Part shown: positions 18,462 to 27,155 of the stretch, piece by piece
How positions within the stretch are numbered: position 1 is the first letter of the stretch
Layout of the letters: every line of letters begins with the position of its first letter
Assembly (NCBI GenBank): GCA_963708855.1
Contig: CAVPUM010000026.1
Coordinates: 39,116-103,115, forward strand
DNA length: 64,000 nucleotides
Source of the DNA: CAIWHR01 sp963708855
Lineage (GTDB): Bacteria; Pseudomonadota; Gammaproteobacteria; Burkholderiales; Casimicrobiaceae
Direction of reading: 5' to 3'
The notes under the pieces: model-generated
The model's input: the letters and a program-made list of their open reading frames with translations, nothing else
What the model was told of the DNA's origin: nothing
The model's database searches: none
Translations under genes and position numbers: made by a program

Positions 18462-19178
18462 TTACTGATCGAGCTCCGGGTAACGGCGAAAGAGGTCGTG
18501 CTCGTTGAACGGCAGCCGGCGCTCCGACGCAAGATAGGCGGCAATCCGCGGACGGGACGCTACGCGCGCGTGCAGCGCCAACACATGCGGGCACCGCTTC
18601 GCGATACGCGCCATCGCCTTCGGGAAAGCGTAAAGCATGCCCGAGACGATCTGGAACAGCGACAGGTCGGCGTAGGTGGGCCGGGCAGCGACCAGATATG
18701 CGGACCCGCTGGGGTTGGCCGCCAGCACGCGTTCGAAGTAGTGGAAGAATTTCGGCACTCTGTGCTTGACGAAGTCGGCCGCGCGCCGCTTCGCTTCGGG
18801 ACGCTGATCCTCGTAATAAAGGCTCCCCGCGATCGGGTGATGGGTATCGTGCGCTTCGACCACCAAGTCGGCGAGGGTGAGTTGCAGCTGGTGCGTCCAA
18901 AGCCGGCCGGTCGCGCTCTTCGGCGCCAGGCCGTGGCGCTCGCCGAGAAACTGCAGGATGTTCGCGGTCTGCCCGATCAGGCGCTTGCCGGCCACGAGGA
19001 ACGGCGGTGCGAACGGCGGACATGCGAGGGCTTCGTCGGCGAGCAGCGCGAGCATGCGTTCTTCGCCACCCTCCGCGCGGGCGACGTCGATGTAGGGCAG
19101 GTCCGCCTCCTCGAGTGCCAGCCGGACAAATTCACCGCGTCCCTGGATGGACGCCCAATAGTAGAGTTCGTAGCGCAT
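18462..19178 (-). CDS. Glutathione S-transferase family protein
   Basis: A 238-residue two-domain glutathione transferase-like protein. The N-terminal thioredoxin-like domain has YELYYWASIQGRGEFVRL (catalytic Tyr region of sigma/alpha-type GSTs) and the glutathione-binding segment PPFLVAGKRLIGQTANIL. The C-terminal helical domain includes ARPTYADLSLFQIV. It is a single gene, facing away from the 0.9-kb gene-poor stretch that ends the chromosomal section. Substrate unknown. Confidence 0.85.
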   Translation of the reverse strand: MRYELYYWASIQGRGEFVRLALEEADLPYIDVARAEGGEERMLALLADEALACPPFAPPFLVAGKRLIGQTANILQFLGERHGLAPKSATGRLWTHQLQLTLADLVVEAHDTHHPIAGSLYYEDQRPEAKRRAADFVKHRVPKFFHYFERVLAANPSGSAYLVAARPTYADLSLFQIVSGMLYAFPKAMARIAKRCPHVLALHARVASRPRIAAYLASERRLPFNEHDLFRRYPELDQ

Positions 19179-20064
19179 GGCAGGGCTCCTTCGAGGTCGA
19201 ACGAGATTGTCTCACCCGGCACGCTCAAACTGCCGGGAACGCCGCACTCGTCTCCGCGATACAGCTGATCTGCGCCGCAATCGAGCCGCTCGCCGCCCAT
19301 TGCGCCTCATGCCCCCCCTGCTTGCTCGAACACCAGCCGAACCTCCCGCTCCCGGACCTGTGGGGAATACCTCTTCGATGTACTCATGACTCCATACTTT
19401 CAAGAAATGGAGTCTCCTGAAATCCCGGGGCGGTTCACTGCCGCGAAGCCGGGACAGGTTGCCTGCATGGAAGTCTGCCCTCCACCCTCACCTGACCCAT
19501 AAGCGCAATCTACGCTTAGTCCACAGCGCGGTCGTTGATCATTATCAATCGGTGCGACGGCAAGGTTGCACCCGCGAATTTCAGGGTCGGGGTAACGCAG
19601 CGCCGGTACGATCCACCGTGCGGGGACTCAAGAGGGCGTGACGCTCGCCTCGGTCGCCAGGATCAGGGTCGGTGCCGTGGCCAGGCTGCTCGATGCGTTA
19701 GTGCCGCCGGCGGCAGGCGGTGCGCGCCGGCAATGAGAGCGCCAAACGCCGATTGCTGCTGCTCCGGCGCTACTCGCACCAAAAACGACAACGGCTTGCG
19801 TTGCTGCAAACCTTTGTTTTACTGGTGGCCAAGGGCGGAATTGAACCACCGACACAAGGATTTTCAGCATCAGCCTCAACCACGGTCATATTCTAAATCA
19901 AACTCTTGCGACACACGCCAAGTTTCAAGAGCAACTACAAGTAACCTAAGACCAGTTGCCAGCAGCCATACGAAGTTACGAAACAGCTACGCTGTTCGTT
20001 TCTCTCATGCTCTGAACGACTGCAGGCGGACCCTGAGCGAATTCGCCGACCGTCCGCTTTGGAA
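19179..20064. other. Gene-poor stretch containing the att-like tRNA-Phe fragment
   Basis: About 890 bases with no supportable protein gene. Small open frames here lack ribosome sites and recognisable sequence. Base composition drops from about 19,500 onward. The only clear element is the 45-base tRNA-Phe 3' fragment at 19823-19867. I looked on both strands from 19868 to 20064 for an integrase remnant and saw none. Confidence 0.6.
19823..19867 (-). repeat. Partial tRNA-Phe 3' copy, probable attachment site
   Basis: Identical over 45 bases to 47140-47184, the 3' part of the intact tRNA-Phe gene from the CCA end through the T arm to the anticodon loop, in the same orientation. The match stops inside the anticodon stem-loop, where this copy turns to unrelated sequence. 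Outward, a few more bases (TTTTA) match with one mismatch at 19822. It lacks the D arm and 5' acceptor strand, so it is not a functional tRNA. This is the usual footprint left when an element integrates at a tRNA 3' end. Confidence 0.85.
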
Positions 20065-20964
20065 TCAGTTCAGAGCCGGATTGGCGCGCAGCCGATCGAT
20101 CGCCAGGTCGAGAAACGCCCGCGCTTTTGGTGATGCATGCCGGCCCTCGCGATGCATCAGGTGCACTGGCAATGCGACGGGCTCGAACTCGGTAAGCACC
20201 GTCCGGAGTTTCCCTGTGCGCAATTGATCAGCCACCTGGTACGACAGCAGCCTGGTGAGGCCAAAACCACTTGAGGCCGCTGCCACCGCCGAGTCATTGG
20301 TTGTCGTGATCATCCGAGCCTGTACCTTCACGGCACGCGGCTTGCCGTCTTCCAACATCCGCCATTCGTGCGTGGGGGTCACGGCCGCGGCAGAGACGAT
20401 CGTATGATTTGCGAGATCATCGGGAGATTGCGGGATACCGTGCTGCTTCAAATAACCGGGAGCTGCGCAGATCACGCGACGCACGGTGCCTACGCGGATG
20501 GCTTGCATTGACGAGTCCGGCAGGTCGCCGATCCGCACGGCCACGTCGACGCCTTCGTCCATCATATTGACCACTCGGTCCAGGAACCAGCATGCAGCGG
20601 TCACCTCTGGGTACCGTTGCAAGTACTCGATGACGATGGGTGTCACGAATTTGGACCCGAACAGGACGGGCGCAGTGAGCGTGAGTCGCCCGCGGGGCGA
20701 GCCGTGCGCGCCGCTTGCCGATTGGTCGGCCTCCGCCAACTCGGCCAGGATGCGGCGGCAATCCTCCCCATAGCGCGCGCCCGCCTCGGTGACGCGCACG
20801 ACACGCGTCGTTCGCGTCAGCAACCGCACACCCAGGCGACTTTCCAGCTCGTTGATGGCACGCGTGACGGCGGGAGGCGAAATGTTGAGCTTGCGTGCCG
20901 CCCCCGCAAAGCCATTGGTATCCACGACCGCCACGAAGACCCTGATTAGATGGAGTTGATCCAC
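20065..20964 (-). CDS. LysR-type transcriptional regulator
   Basis: DNA-binding regulator of 299 residues. The N-terminal winged helix-turn-helix has AARKLNISPPAVTRAINELE at about residues 23-42. The C-terminal effector-binding domain belongs to the DhcR/CrgA-like subgroup (RLTLTAPVLFG, VDVAVRIGDLPDS). It is divergent from the carboxymuconolactone decarboxylase-family gene with 138 bases between, the normal arrangement for a LysR protein and its target. A candidate operator lies at 20980-21001. It is the first gene inside the tRNA-bounded interval. Confidence 0.9.
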   Translation of the reverse strand: MDQLHLIRVFVAVVDTNGFAGAARKLNISPPAVTRAINELESRLGVRLLTRTTRVVRVTEAGARYGEDCRRILAELAEADQSASGAHGSPRGRLTLTAPVLFGSKFVTPIVIEYLQRYPEVTAACWFLDRVVNMMDEGVDVAVRIGDLPDSSMQAIRVGTVRRVICAAPGYLKQHGIPQSPDDLANHTIVSAAAVTPTHEWRMLEDGKPRAVKVQARMITTTNDSAVAAASSGFGLTRLLSYQVADQLRTGKLRTVLTEFEPVALPVHLMHREGRHASPKARAFLDLAIDRLRANPALN

Positions 20965-20979
20965 ATTATTCCGACGTGC

Positions 20980-21001
20980 GTAATGGTGTGTTGGATATTA
21001 C
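20980..21001. promoter_or_regulatory. Candidate LysR operator between divergent genes
   Basis: Inverted repeat GTAAT-N12-ATTAC with perfect 5-bp arms, just upstream of the LysR start and in the divergent promoter region. It has the size of LysR half-site spacing. The assignment is by position and symmetry only. Confidence 0.35.
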
Positions 21002-21102
21002 CTCGATTCTCTTTGTAGCCCGGTTCGAGGAAAGTTCAAGCATTCGCTGCACCAAGCGGTGAATACCCCCAAACCGATCCACCGATATCGAGGAAATCCG
21101 CC

Positions 21103-21651
21103 ATGTCCCGTCTCAGCATACCCACCGTCGACAACGCAGCCGAAGCCTCCAAGCCCCTGTTCGCGGCCGTCAAGAAGCAGCTCGGGGTAGTCCCCAACCT
21201 GATGAAGCTGGTGGGCCACAGTCCCGCAGCGCTGGAAGGCTACCTTTCGCTCAATGGCGCACTCGCCAAGGGCACGCTCAACGTGAAGTTGCGCGAGAGC
21301 ATCGCGCTGGCCGTCGCCGAGTACAACGCCTGCGACTACTGCCTGTCCGCCCACGATTACTTGGGTCGCAACGTTGCCAAACTGAACGACGTCGACATTG
21401 ATGCCGCCCGCGACGGGCACGCGACCGACGCACGGACCGACGCCGCTCTGCGCTTCGCTCGTCGCGTTGCCGAGTCCCGCGGCCGTGTCTCCGACACGGA
21501 AATCGCCGCGCTACGCAATGCCGGCTTCGACGAAGGCGCCGTGATCGAAATCGTCGTGAACGTTGCGCTCAACGTGCTGACCAATTACGTCAACAATGTC
21601 GCGCAAACGGACATTGACTTTCCCAAGGTGAGCGCCAAACTCGCCGCCTGA
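21103..21651 (+). CDS. Carboxymuconolactone decarboxylase/AhpD-family protein
   Basis: Peroxidase-related AhpD-like protein of 182 residues. It has the redox-active motif CDYCLSAH, with the family's upstream glutamate in AVAEYNA, so peroxidase or disulfide-reductase activity is likely rather than true carboxymuconolactone decarboxylation. An AGGA site (21094-21097) precedes the ATG. The divergent LysR gene probably controls it. A short GC-rich inverted repeat at 21679-21703 may end the transcript. Confidence 0.88.
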   Translation: MSRLSIPTVDNAAEASKPLFAAVKKQLGVVPNLMKLVGHSPAALEGYLSLNGALAKGTLNVKLRESIALAVAEYNACDYCLSAHDYLGRNVAKLNDVDIDAARDGHATDARTDAALRFARRVAESRGRVSDTEIAALRNAGFDEGAVIEIVVNVALNVLTNYVNNVAQTDIDFPKVSAKLAA

Positions 21652-21741
21652 CCGTATTCCTCGCAACCCGGAGCCGCCCCGCCGCAAAACTGTGGCGCGG
21701 CGGTTCTGCACCCCTCCAATGTCCTTCAGGAAAGTGCCCTC

Positions 21742-21846
21742 GTGAATCCGACAACCGAAGCCGCTCGTCCGCCGCTGCCTCCGTTTACGCGCGAGACGGC
21801 GGTACTCAAGGCTGACCACGCGGATTGGAGCGATCTGGGTCTATGA
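21742..21846 (+). pseudogene. Possible N-terminal remnant of an NTF2-like (DUF1348) gene
   Basis: A GTG-started 34-codon frame begins like the N-terminus of DUF1348/nuclear transport factor 2-like proteins (RPPLPPFTRETAVLK) and then ends at a TGA after about 34 residues. Family proteins are about 150 residues. The rest, 21847-22187, contains no continuation on either strand that I can see. The match is short, so the assignment is tentative. Confidence 0.3.
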
Positions 21847-22187
21847 GGCGGCATCAGGCTTCGTGACCTGAGGGGCGCAGCGTCGCAATGGCGCGCGCTC
21901 CAAGGATCGGTTCTCCGATAACACCGCTGACATCGCCGTGGCAATATAGGGCAGCGCGTTTGGGTTGTTTCCGCGACCGTCTGGTCCATTGATTCTTCGA
22001 CCGGTTGCACGTCGCCGGTAGTACGAATTCGAACGTTTGACACCTTGTCTTCCGCCGAATAGGTTTCCTACTTCGTTTGCCATGAATACGCCGCACATCG
22101 AACTCTGTGGAGAAGAAGAATGCCACGAACTCAAGGCATTCTTAGATCTGATGGGATTATCATAGCCGGTCGCATTCGAACCCCCTC

Positions 22188-22766
22188 ATGGCCAGCGCCG
22201 ATCTGTCCCGCGATCTCGAGCCTCAGCGCGGCTATCTGCTTCGGGTAGCACGCCTGCAGCTTCGCGACGAGGCGCTCGCCGAGGACGTCGTTCAGGAAAC
22301 GCTGCTCGCTGCGCTCGGCGGCAGCGGCTTTTCGGGGAAGTCGAGCCTGCGGACCTGGCTCACTGGCATCCTGAAGCACAAGATCGTCGACGCCATCCGC
22401 AGGAAGCAGCGCGAACGGACCGTCGCATCGGCGTTCGGCGACGCCGAGTCCGAGATGGACATCGAGGATTTCGATGCGCTGTTCAACGCGCGCGGCGGCT
22501 GGGACCCGAAGCCCGCCGAGTGGGGGAACCCCGAGGACGCGCTCAACCAGCGGCAATTCCTCGACGTCATGGACCTCTGTCTCGAAGAGCTGCCGCCCAA
22601 TACGGCCCGCGTGTTCATCATGCGGGAGGTGATGGAGCTCGAGACCGACGAGATCTGTAAGGAATTGACGATCAACGCGAATAACCTGTGGGTCATCCTG
22701 TACCGCGCCAGAATGGCGTTGCGGCTATGCCTCGAGCAGAACTGGTTCGCCCGCGCGCCCACCTGA
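22188..22766 (+). CDS. ECF RNA polymerase sigma factor
   Basis: Extracytoplasmic-function sigma-70 factor of 192 residues. Region 2 is visible in LAEDVVQETLLAALGG and SSLRTWLTGILKHKIVDAIR, and region 4 in LPPNTARVFIMREVMELETDEICKEL with the helix-turn-helix that follows. A linker carries an acidic stretch and a GGW motif. A 69-residue zinc-finger protein follows after 23 bases and is probably its anti-sigma partner. A paralogue of the same subtype is at 38497. Target genes are unknown. Confidence 0.9.
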   Translation: MASADLSRDLEPQRGYLLRVARLQLRDEALAEDVVQETLLAALGGSGFSGKSSLRTWLTGILKHKIVDAIRRKQRERTVASAFGDAESEMDIEDFDALFNARGGWDPKPAEWGNPEDALNQRQFLDVMDLCLEELPPNTARVFIMREVMELETDEICKELTINANNLWVILYRARMALRLCLEQNWFARAPT

Positions 22767-22789
22767 CCCCTAACCTTCCTGCCATCCCC

Positions 22790-22999
22790 ATGTTCCGCAA
22801 AGCAGTCGGCCACATCATTTCCTGCAAGGGCGCGTCGCGCCTCGTGTCCAGGCGGGAAGAGGCCCCGCTGACGGCATGGCAGCGGCTGGTACTGCGCCTC
22901 CACCTTTCGGTGTGCGCGGCCTGTACCCGCTTCGAGAAGCAGATCGCGTTCCTCCGGGACGCGATGCGCCAGTATCGGCAATGGGCGTATCTTGCTTGA
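22790..22999 (+). CDS. Small zinc-finger (zf-HC2-like) putative anti-sigma factor
   Basis: A 69-residue cytosolic protein. It has an upstream cysteine (HIISCKGASRLVS) and an H-x3-C-x2-C motif (HLSVCAACTRF), the pattern of zinc-binding anti-sigma domains. No membrane segment is present, unlike longer zf-HC2 anti-sigmas. It directly follows the ECF sigma gene, a common pairing for this ECF subtype. The function is inferred from motif and position. Confidence 0.7.
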   Translation: MFRKAVGHIISCKGASRLVSRREEAPLTAWQRLVLRLHLSVCAACTRFEKQIAFLRDAMRQYRQWAYLA

Positions 23000-23116
23000 C
23001 AGCTCGTCGGGCGCGAACGGTTCCGCAGCAGCTGCAAGAGCCCAGGCATAGACGGGCCGGCCTTGGAAGGGCCCAGGTCCGCTCCGCGCCGCACCCGTTG
23101 TAAACGCGCCCTCAGC

Positions 23117-23806
23117 TCACGCGGCACCGACCAATGCCGGCAGTTGCGCCAACGATCGTATTTCGCGGTCAGGCGCTCCGGGCAATCGCTCCGCACGTTG
23201 GTTGTAGCGGTTGCACCAGACGACTTGCATGCCAATGGCCGATACGTCGCACGCATCCCAGGCATTCGAGGACTGAAACGCGATAGCCCGTGCGGGAACA
23301 CCAAGCCGGTCGACTGCAAGCTGATAGACCTTAGGATGAGGCTTGTAGACCCCCACTGCCTCGACCGACAGGATGGAATCGAGTAGTCCGTCAAGCCCAG
23401 CGGCCTTGACGACGGATTCGAGCATCTGCGGTGATCCGTTCGAAAGTATTGCGGTACGCAAGCCAGCGGCTTTCAGTTGCCGAAGTACATTCGGCACCTC
23501 CGGGAAGGCTTCCAGCGTCAGCTAGAGTTCCATCAGCTTCGCTCGGAGCGCCGGGCGTTCGAGGCCCAACGTCTCCAGGGAAAAATCCAGGGCATCGCCG
23601 GTAACTTGCCAGAAGTCAGCGTGGCGGCCCTGGGCCGCGCGCAGCCAGGTATATTGCAGCTGCTTATCTCGCCAAAGAGTGGTAAGGCGATCCGCCTGAG
23701 CGCCCAGCTCCTCTTCGCAGCGCCGCGTGGCGCCCGCGACATCGAACAGGGTTTCGTACGCGTCGAATACACACGCTTCGATTCCGCGCAATGGCGCGCC
23801 ATTCAT
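23117..23806 (-). pseudogene. HAD-superfamily haloacid dehalogenase type II, interrupted by an in-frame stop
   Basis: Homologue of (S)-2-haloacid dehalogenase, which hydrolyses 2-haloalkanoic acids. All catalytic segments can be read: nucleophile Asp in CVFDAYETLFD, SNGSP, Lys in YKPHPKVYQ, and SSNAWDACDV. A TAG at 23522-23524 (codon 95) interrupts the frame, and the protein then continues in the same frame (LTLEAFPEVPNVLRQL) to 23117. Restored length is 229 residues, the family norm. Because the frame is kept, this is a nonsense change (or one base-call error), not an indel. The start at 23804-23806 is preceded by AGGAG. Confidence 0.8.
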
Positions 23807-23937
23807 CGTGATTCTCCTTCGCGCACATTGGTCTACTCGGCTATCGTCCCTCCGCCGTTCGACAACGATACCCCGCTGCGCCAACGGGAAACGCTCGACC
23901 GTTCTCCGCGGAGCGTGCCCATGGTCCACTTGCGGCG

Positions 23938-24405
23938 TTAGTCGTAGACCTTCGTCTGTGTGACGACGGTCGGCCAATACTTGTCGGCCTTCGCGATGTA
24001 TCCCGGAATATCAGCCCGCCACTTCTTCTGTATGTCGGCGTTGTAGTTGAGGTACAGCTTGCCGTCGACGATCGAGTACGCTGCGGGGTCGATCGCGGCC
24101 TTGTAGCCGGCCGCCGTGCCGTAGGCGCAAAACCCATCGTATTGCGGTGCGTAGCGCGCAGGGTCAGCCTTGAACAGGTCGCGGTTGGTCTGCGACGCGA
24201 AATGGAACATTGATCCCTTGTGTGCCACCTGGTACGCGGGCGAACCCTTGACTGCCTTGTTTTCCGTGAAATAGGCGACTGGGTCATAGCCTCGGAGTGC
24301 GGCGCCATCTTTCTCGAAGTACGAGCCGCCGAATGCGGTCGTCGCCATTGCCGCGAACGCGAGTATCGCGCCGACCTCGCCAATCAGCCGTTGGGAAATG
24401 GACAT
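23938..24405 (-). CDS. Exported YHS-domain protein
   Basis: A 155-residue protein with an N-terminal signal segment (hydrophobic core about residues 9-25, ending TTAFGGS). A YHS domain follows: LRGYDPVAYFTENKAVKG, then FHFASQTNRDLFKADPARYAPQYDGFC. Such proteins are periplasmic and their exact role is not established; the fold is small and often metal-associated. An AGGAGG-like site (reverse of cctccttt at 24411-24418) precedes the start. It is a single gene. Confidence 0.85.
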   Translation of the reverse strand: MSISQRLIGEVGAILAFAAMATTAFGGSYFEKDGAALRGYDPVAYFTENKAVKGSPAYQVAHKGSMFHFASQTNRDLFKADPARYAPQYDGFCAYGTAAGYKAAIDPAAYSIVDGKLYLNYNADIQKKWRADIPGYIAKADKYWPTVVTQTKVYD

Positions 24406-24552
24406 CGGACCTCCTTTCGTCGCATCGCTTTGAAGGAGAGCGGACGACCGTTCGTACCGACGTACGCCACAAGGGTTGCGGGCAAGCGTAGCGAAACCGG
24501 GAAATAGTTCGTCGCAGATCGCGCGCTGTACTTACAGGTGGTCGAACGCTGT

Positions 24553-25644
24553 TCAGGTCAATCGATGGCGGGCGACAGCTTCATCGTCCCAGACCACACC
24601 GGACCCCGGTGTGTCGGCAATGCGCGCGCAGCCATCGACGATCTGCAGCGGCGCGGCCAGGATCGGGTTGACCCAATCCACGTATTCGAGCCAATGCGCC
24701 GTGGGAGTTGCCGCAAGAAGATGTGCGCTGGCCTCCGGGAAAAGGTGCGATGAAAGCTCGATCCCTGCGACGGCCGCCAAAGCTGCGGCCTGCTGCCAGC
24801 CTGTCACCCCGCCGATCCGCTCCAGGTCCGGCATCATGAAGTCGCTGGCGCGAGCGGCGATCGCTTCGGCCATCGCCCGAGGGCCGGCGAAGTTCTCGCC
24901 GATCTGGATCGGCGTGTCGAGCTCGCCTGCAAGCTCGGCACACCCGGCGTAATCGTCATGCCGAATCGGTTCCTCGATCCAATAGAGGCCTTCGCCGTCT
25001 ATCGCATGGCAACGACGCTTCGATTCCGCGAGCGTGAGCGCCTGATTGAAGTCGGCCATGATCTTGACCTCGTCCGGCATGCGCTTGCGGACCGCGCGGA
25101 CAGCCGCGAGATCGGCTTCCAACGTGGGGCGCCCTAGCCGCATCTTGACCGCCTCAAAACCGCCCGCAAGTAGTTGCTCGGCCTCGTCCGCCGCCGCCTC
25201 GGCTTCGATCAGACCGAGACCGTTGCTGTTGTAGACGCGGATCGGCTTCGGAGCCGCGCCGAGAAACGCGGCTAGCGGCATGCCTGCTGCAATTGCCAGC
25301 GCGTCCCAGCAAGCAACGTCGATCCCGGCGAGCGCCATGGCGACGATTCCGCGTACTCCGATCAAACGGAAGTGCCGCCCCAGCGTGGTGCCAATCTCAA
25401 GGGGTGCGACAGGCGCATCGGCGATGACCTCGGACGCTGCGTCGAGGATGCGCGCCGCTGCGGCCGGGACCGCGGGAAGATAGCAGAACAAATAGGTGCG
25501 ACCGGTAATGCCCTCCGCGGTTTCGAGGTCGATCAGCAGCAGTGGCGCATGGCGAATCGTTTGCGCGCTCGTACCGAGCGGCCGTGCCATCGGCACTGAA
25601 ACCGGCGTGCCGCGCAGGGACCGGACATGCAGAACGGGACTCAC
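24553..25644 (-). CDS. Mandelate racemase/muconate-lactonizing enzyme family protein
   Basis: Enolase-superfamily enzyme of 363 residues that abstracts a proton alpha to a carboxylate. Metal ligands are in MADFNQ (Asp), WIEEP (Glu) and GENF (Glu), with the C-terminal catalytic His in LSSHLFPE. The KxK motif of mandelate racemases is KMR here: the first Lys is kept and the second is Arg. An S-abstracting function may therefore differ from mandelate racemase. The upstream PanE-like gene on the same strand ends one base before this start, so the two are translated as a pair. Substrate unknown. Confidence 0.87.
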   Translation of the reverse strand: MSPVLHVRSLRGTPVSVPMARPLGTSAQTIRHAPLLLIDLETAEGITGRTYLFCYLPAVPAAAARILDAASEVIADAPVAPLEIGTTLGRHFRLIGVRGIVAMALAGIDVACWDALAIAAGMPLAAFLGAAPKPIRVYNSNGLGLIEAEAAADEAEQLLAGGFEAVKMRLGRPTLEADLAAVRAVRKRMPDEVKIMADFNQALTLAESKRRCHAIDGEGLYWIEEPIRHDDYAGCAELAGELDTPIQIGENFAGPRAMAEAIAARASDFMMPDLERIGGVTGWQQAAALAAVAGIELSSHLFPEASAHLLAATPTAHWLEYVDWVNPILAAPLQIVDGCARIADTPGSGVVWDDEAVARHRLT

Positions 25645-25645
25645 T

Positions 25646-26572
25646 TCAGACGGGTCCCTTGCCGGCCGCGTGTAAGACCAGAATGTCGTAGATCGCTCGA
25701 TTTACGGGTGTCGGCACGCCGACGGCATGGCCCCGTTCGATCACGTCTCCGCACAGACCGTCGACTTCCAATCGGTTGCCTCGCTCGAGATCGTTGTGCA
25801 TCGAGGAGGTCATCGTTGCGGGCAGGCCGTCGCTGAACGCGAGACGATTGTCCGCGAAGTCCTCGGCGAGTTGCACGCCCTGCGCGCGCCCCACCGCGAC
25901 GACTTCGCGCATCGCATCGTGGATTAGCGCGCGCGTGCGTGGGTTCGAGCGAATCGGTCCGATTGGCTTGCGGATGCAGGTCGTCGTGCCGGACAAGCCG
26001 ACCAGGAACACGAATTTCTCCCATATGGTCCGGCGGATGTCGGCGCTGATCTCGGCCTCGATCCCGCCTCGCCGGCAAGCGTCCAGGAACGCCTCGGCGC
26101 GCGTCGAGGGTTTGGCGACGTACTCGCCAAAGACCAGCTTCTGCATCGTGCCGGAATGGCGAATGACGCCCGGCTCTGCGATTTGGGCGGCGATGTAGCA
26201 AACGCCGCCCATCACCGCGTGCTCGCCCAGCATGTCGCGCAAGATGTCGTCCTTCCGGACGCCATTCTGCAGCGAAACGACCGCCGTTTCCGGACCGATC
26301 AGCGGTGCCACCGACTTCGCCGCCGTTTCCGTGTCCCAGAGCTTGACCCCGAACAAGACAAGGTCGACCGGTCCGATTTCAGCCGGGTCATTAGTCGCCC
26401 GCGGCGTCGCGAGACGCATGTCGCCGAGCGGGCTCTCGACCTTGAGGCCGCCCTGCCGAATCATCTCGAGGTGCCGACCGCGCGCGATGAAGCTGACGTC
26501 GCAACCGCCAAGTGCCAGCCGGGTTCCGAAATACCCACCGACGCCACCGGTTCCCATCACCGCAATGCGCAT
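25646..26572 (-). CDS. 2-dehydropantoate 2-reductase (ApbA/PanE) family protein
   Basis: NADPH-dependent ketopantoate reductase-like enzyme of 308 residues. It has the N-terminal GTGGVGGYFG nucleotide-binding motif, the catalytic-region segment LQNGVRKDDILRD and the C-terminal domain Lys/Glu region (WEKFVFLVGL). It starts at MRIAVMGTGG, with a GGAGG site (reverse of cctcc at 26580-26584) seven bases upstream. It is paired with the mandelate racemase-like gene one base downstream, so a catabolic 2-keto-acid step is as likely as pantothenate synthesis. I therefore do not assign panE. Confidence 0.82.
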   Translation of the reverse strand: MRIAVMGTGGVGGYFGTRLALGGCDVSFIARGRHLEMIRQGGLKVESPLGDMRLATPRATNDPAEIGPVDLVLFGVKLWDTETAAKSVAPLIGPETAVVSLQNGVRKDDILRDMLGEHAVMGGVCYIAAQIAEPGVIRHSGTMQKLVFGEYVAKPSTRAEAFLDACRRGGIEAEISADIRRTIWEKFVFLVGLSGTTTCIRKPIGPIRSNPRTRALIHDAMREVVAVGRAQGVQLAEDFADNRLAFSDGLPATMTSSMHNDLERGNRLEVDGLCGDVIERGHAVGVPTPVNRAIYDILVLHAAGKGPV

Positions 26573-26657
26573 CGAATCCCTCCTCCGTGACTTCACCGTT
26601 ATCGGAGGCAGCTGACACGCCTCCTTATCGTCGATCCTACTGCGGCGCCAACCTGCC

Positions 26658-27119
26658 CTACGGGTCGCGGCGCTCGAACCAGCGGTCGAGTGCGAACTTG
26701 CCGGGACCGTAGACGAGTGTCACCAGGAGCAGTGCGCCCCACAGCATGTGATCCTTGATGCCAGCATCGCTCAAGTCGGGATAGGAAATCACCGCAACGA
26801 TGTTGAAGACGAAGAGCGCGATCGCCGAGAAGCGCGTGCCGATGCCGAGCGCGAGCAACACCGGCAGGAAGAGCTCGGCGCCGGCGCCCATGTAGGCGGC
26901 GAGGTGCGGAGGCAACACTGGAACGTGGTATTCATTCTCGAAGAGCGCGAGAGTGGAATCCCAGCTCTGGAGCTTGACGAGCCCCGACGCGAAGAACACG
27001 CGCGCGACGTAAAGGCGGAGCGCGAGCGCGAACAGCGGTTGCAACTTGTCAGCGAGCCGGGCGAACCCGGCATGAATACGAAGGGCAGCGCTTTGCGGCG
27101 GAAGGACGGCGGTTTGCAT
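26658..27119 (-). CDS. DoxX-family membrane protein, fourth gene of the bufferin operon
   Basis: A 153-residue inner-membrane protein with four hydrophobic helices, including LYVARVFFASGLVKLQSWDS and a C-terminal HMLWGALLLVTLVYGPGKFALDRW. This is the DoxX pattern. I prefer the ATG at 27117-27119 because a GGAG lies nine bases before it; an ATG five codons upstream is also possible. DoxX genes are the usual last gene of bufferin (DUF2282-DUF692-DUF2063) operons, where they may handle redox or export of the product. The preceding gene ends 36 bases upstream. Confidence 0.82.
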   Translation of the reverse strand: MQTAVLPPQSAALRIHAGFARLADKLQPLFALALRLYVARVFFASGLVKLQSWDSTLALFENEYHVPVLPPHLAAYMGAGAELFLPVLLALGIGTRFSAIALFVFNIVAVISYPDLSDAGIKDHMLWGALLLVTLVYGPGKFALDRWFERRDP

Positions 27120-27155
27120 GTTCGGACGCTCCATGACGGGATGGGAAAGTCCTGA

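Noticed and set aside
19823..19898. A second complete tRNA-Phe gene
   Set aside because: The D arm and 5' acceptor strand are missing after 19867, so no cloverleaf can form.
19868..20064. An integrase or its remnant next to the attachment fragment
   Set aside because: No tyrosine-recombinase motif (R, H-x-x-R, Y) could be read in any frame here or in 46620-47139.
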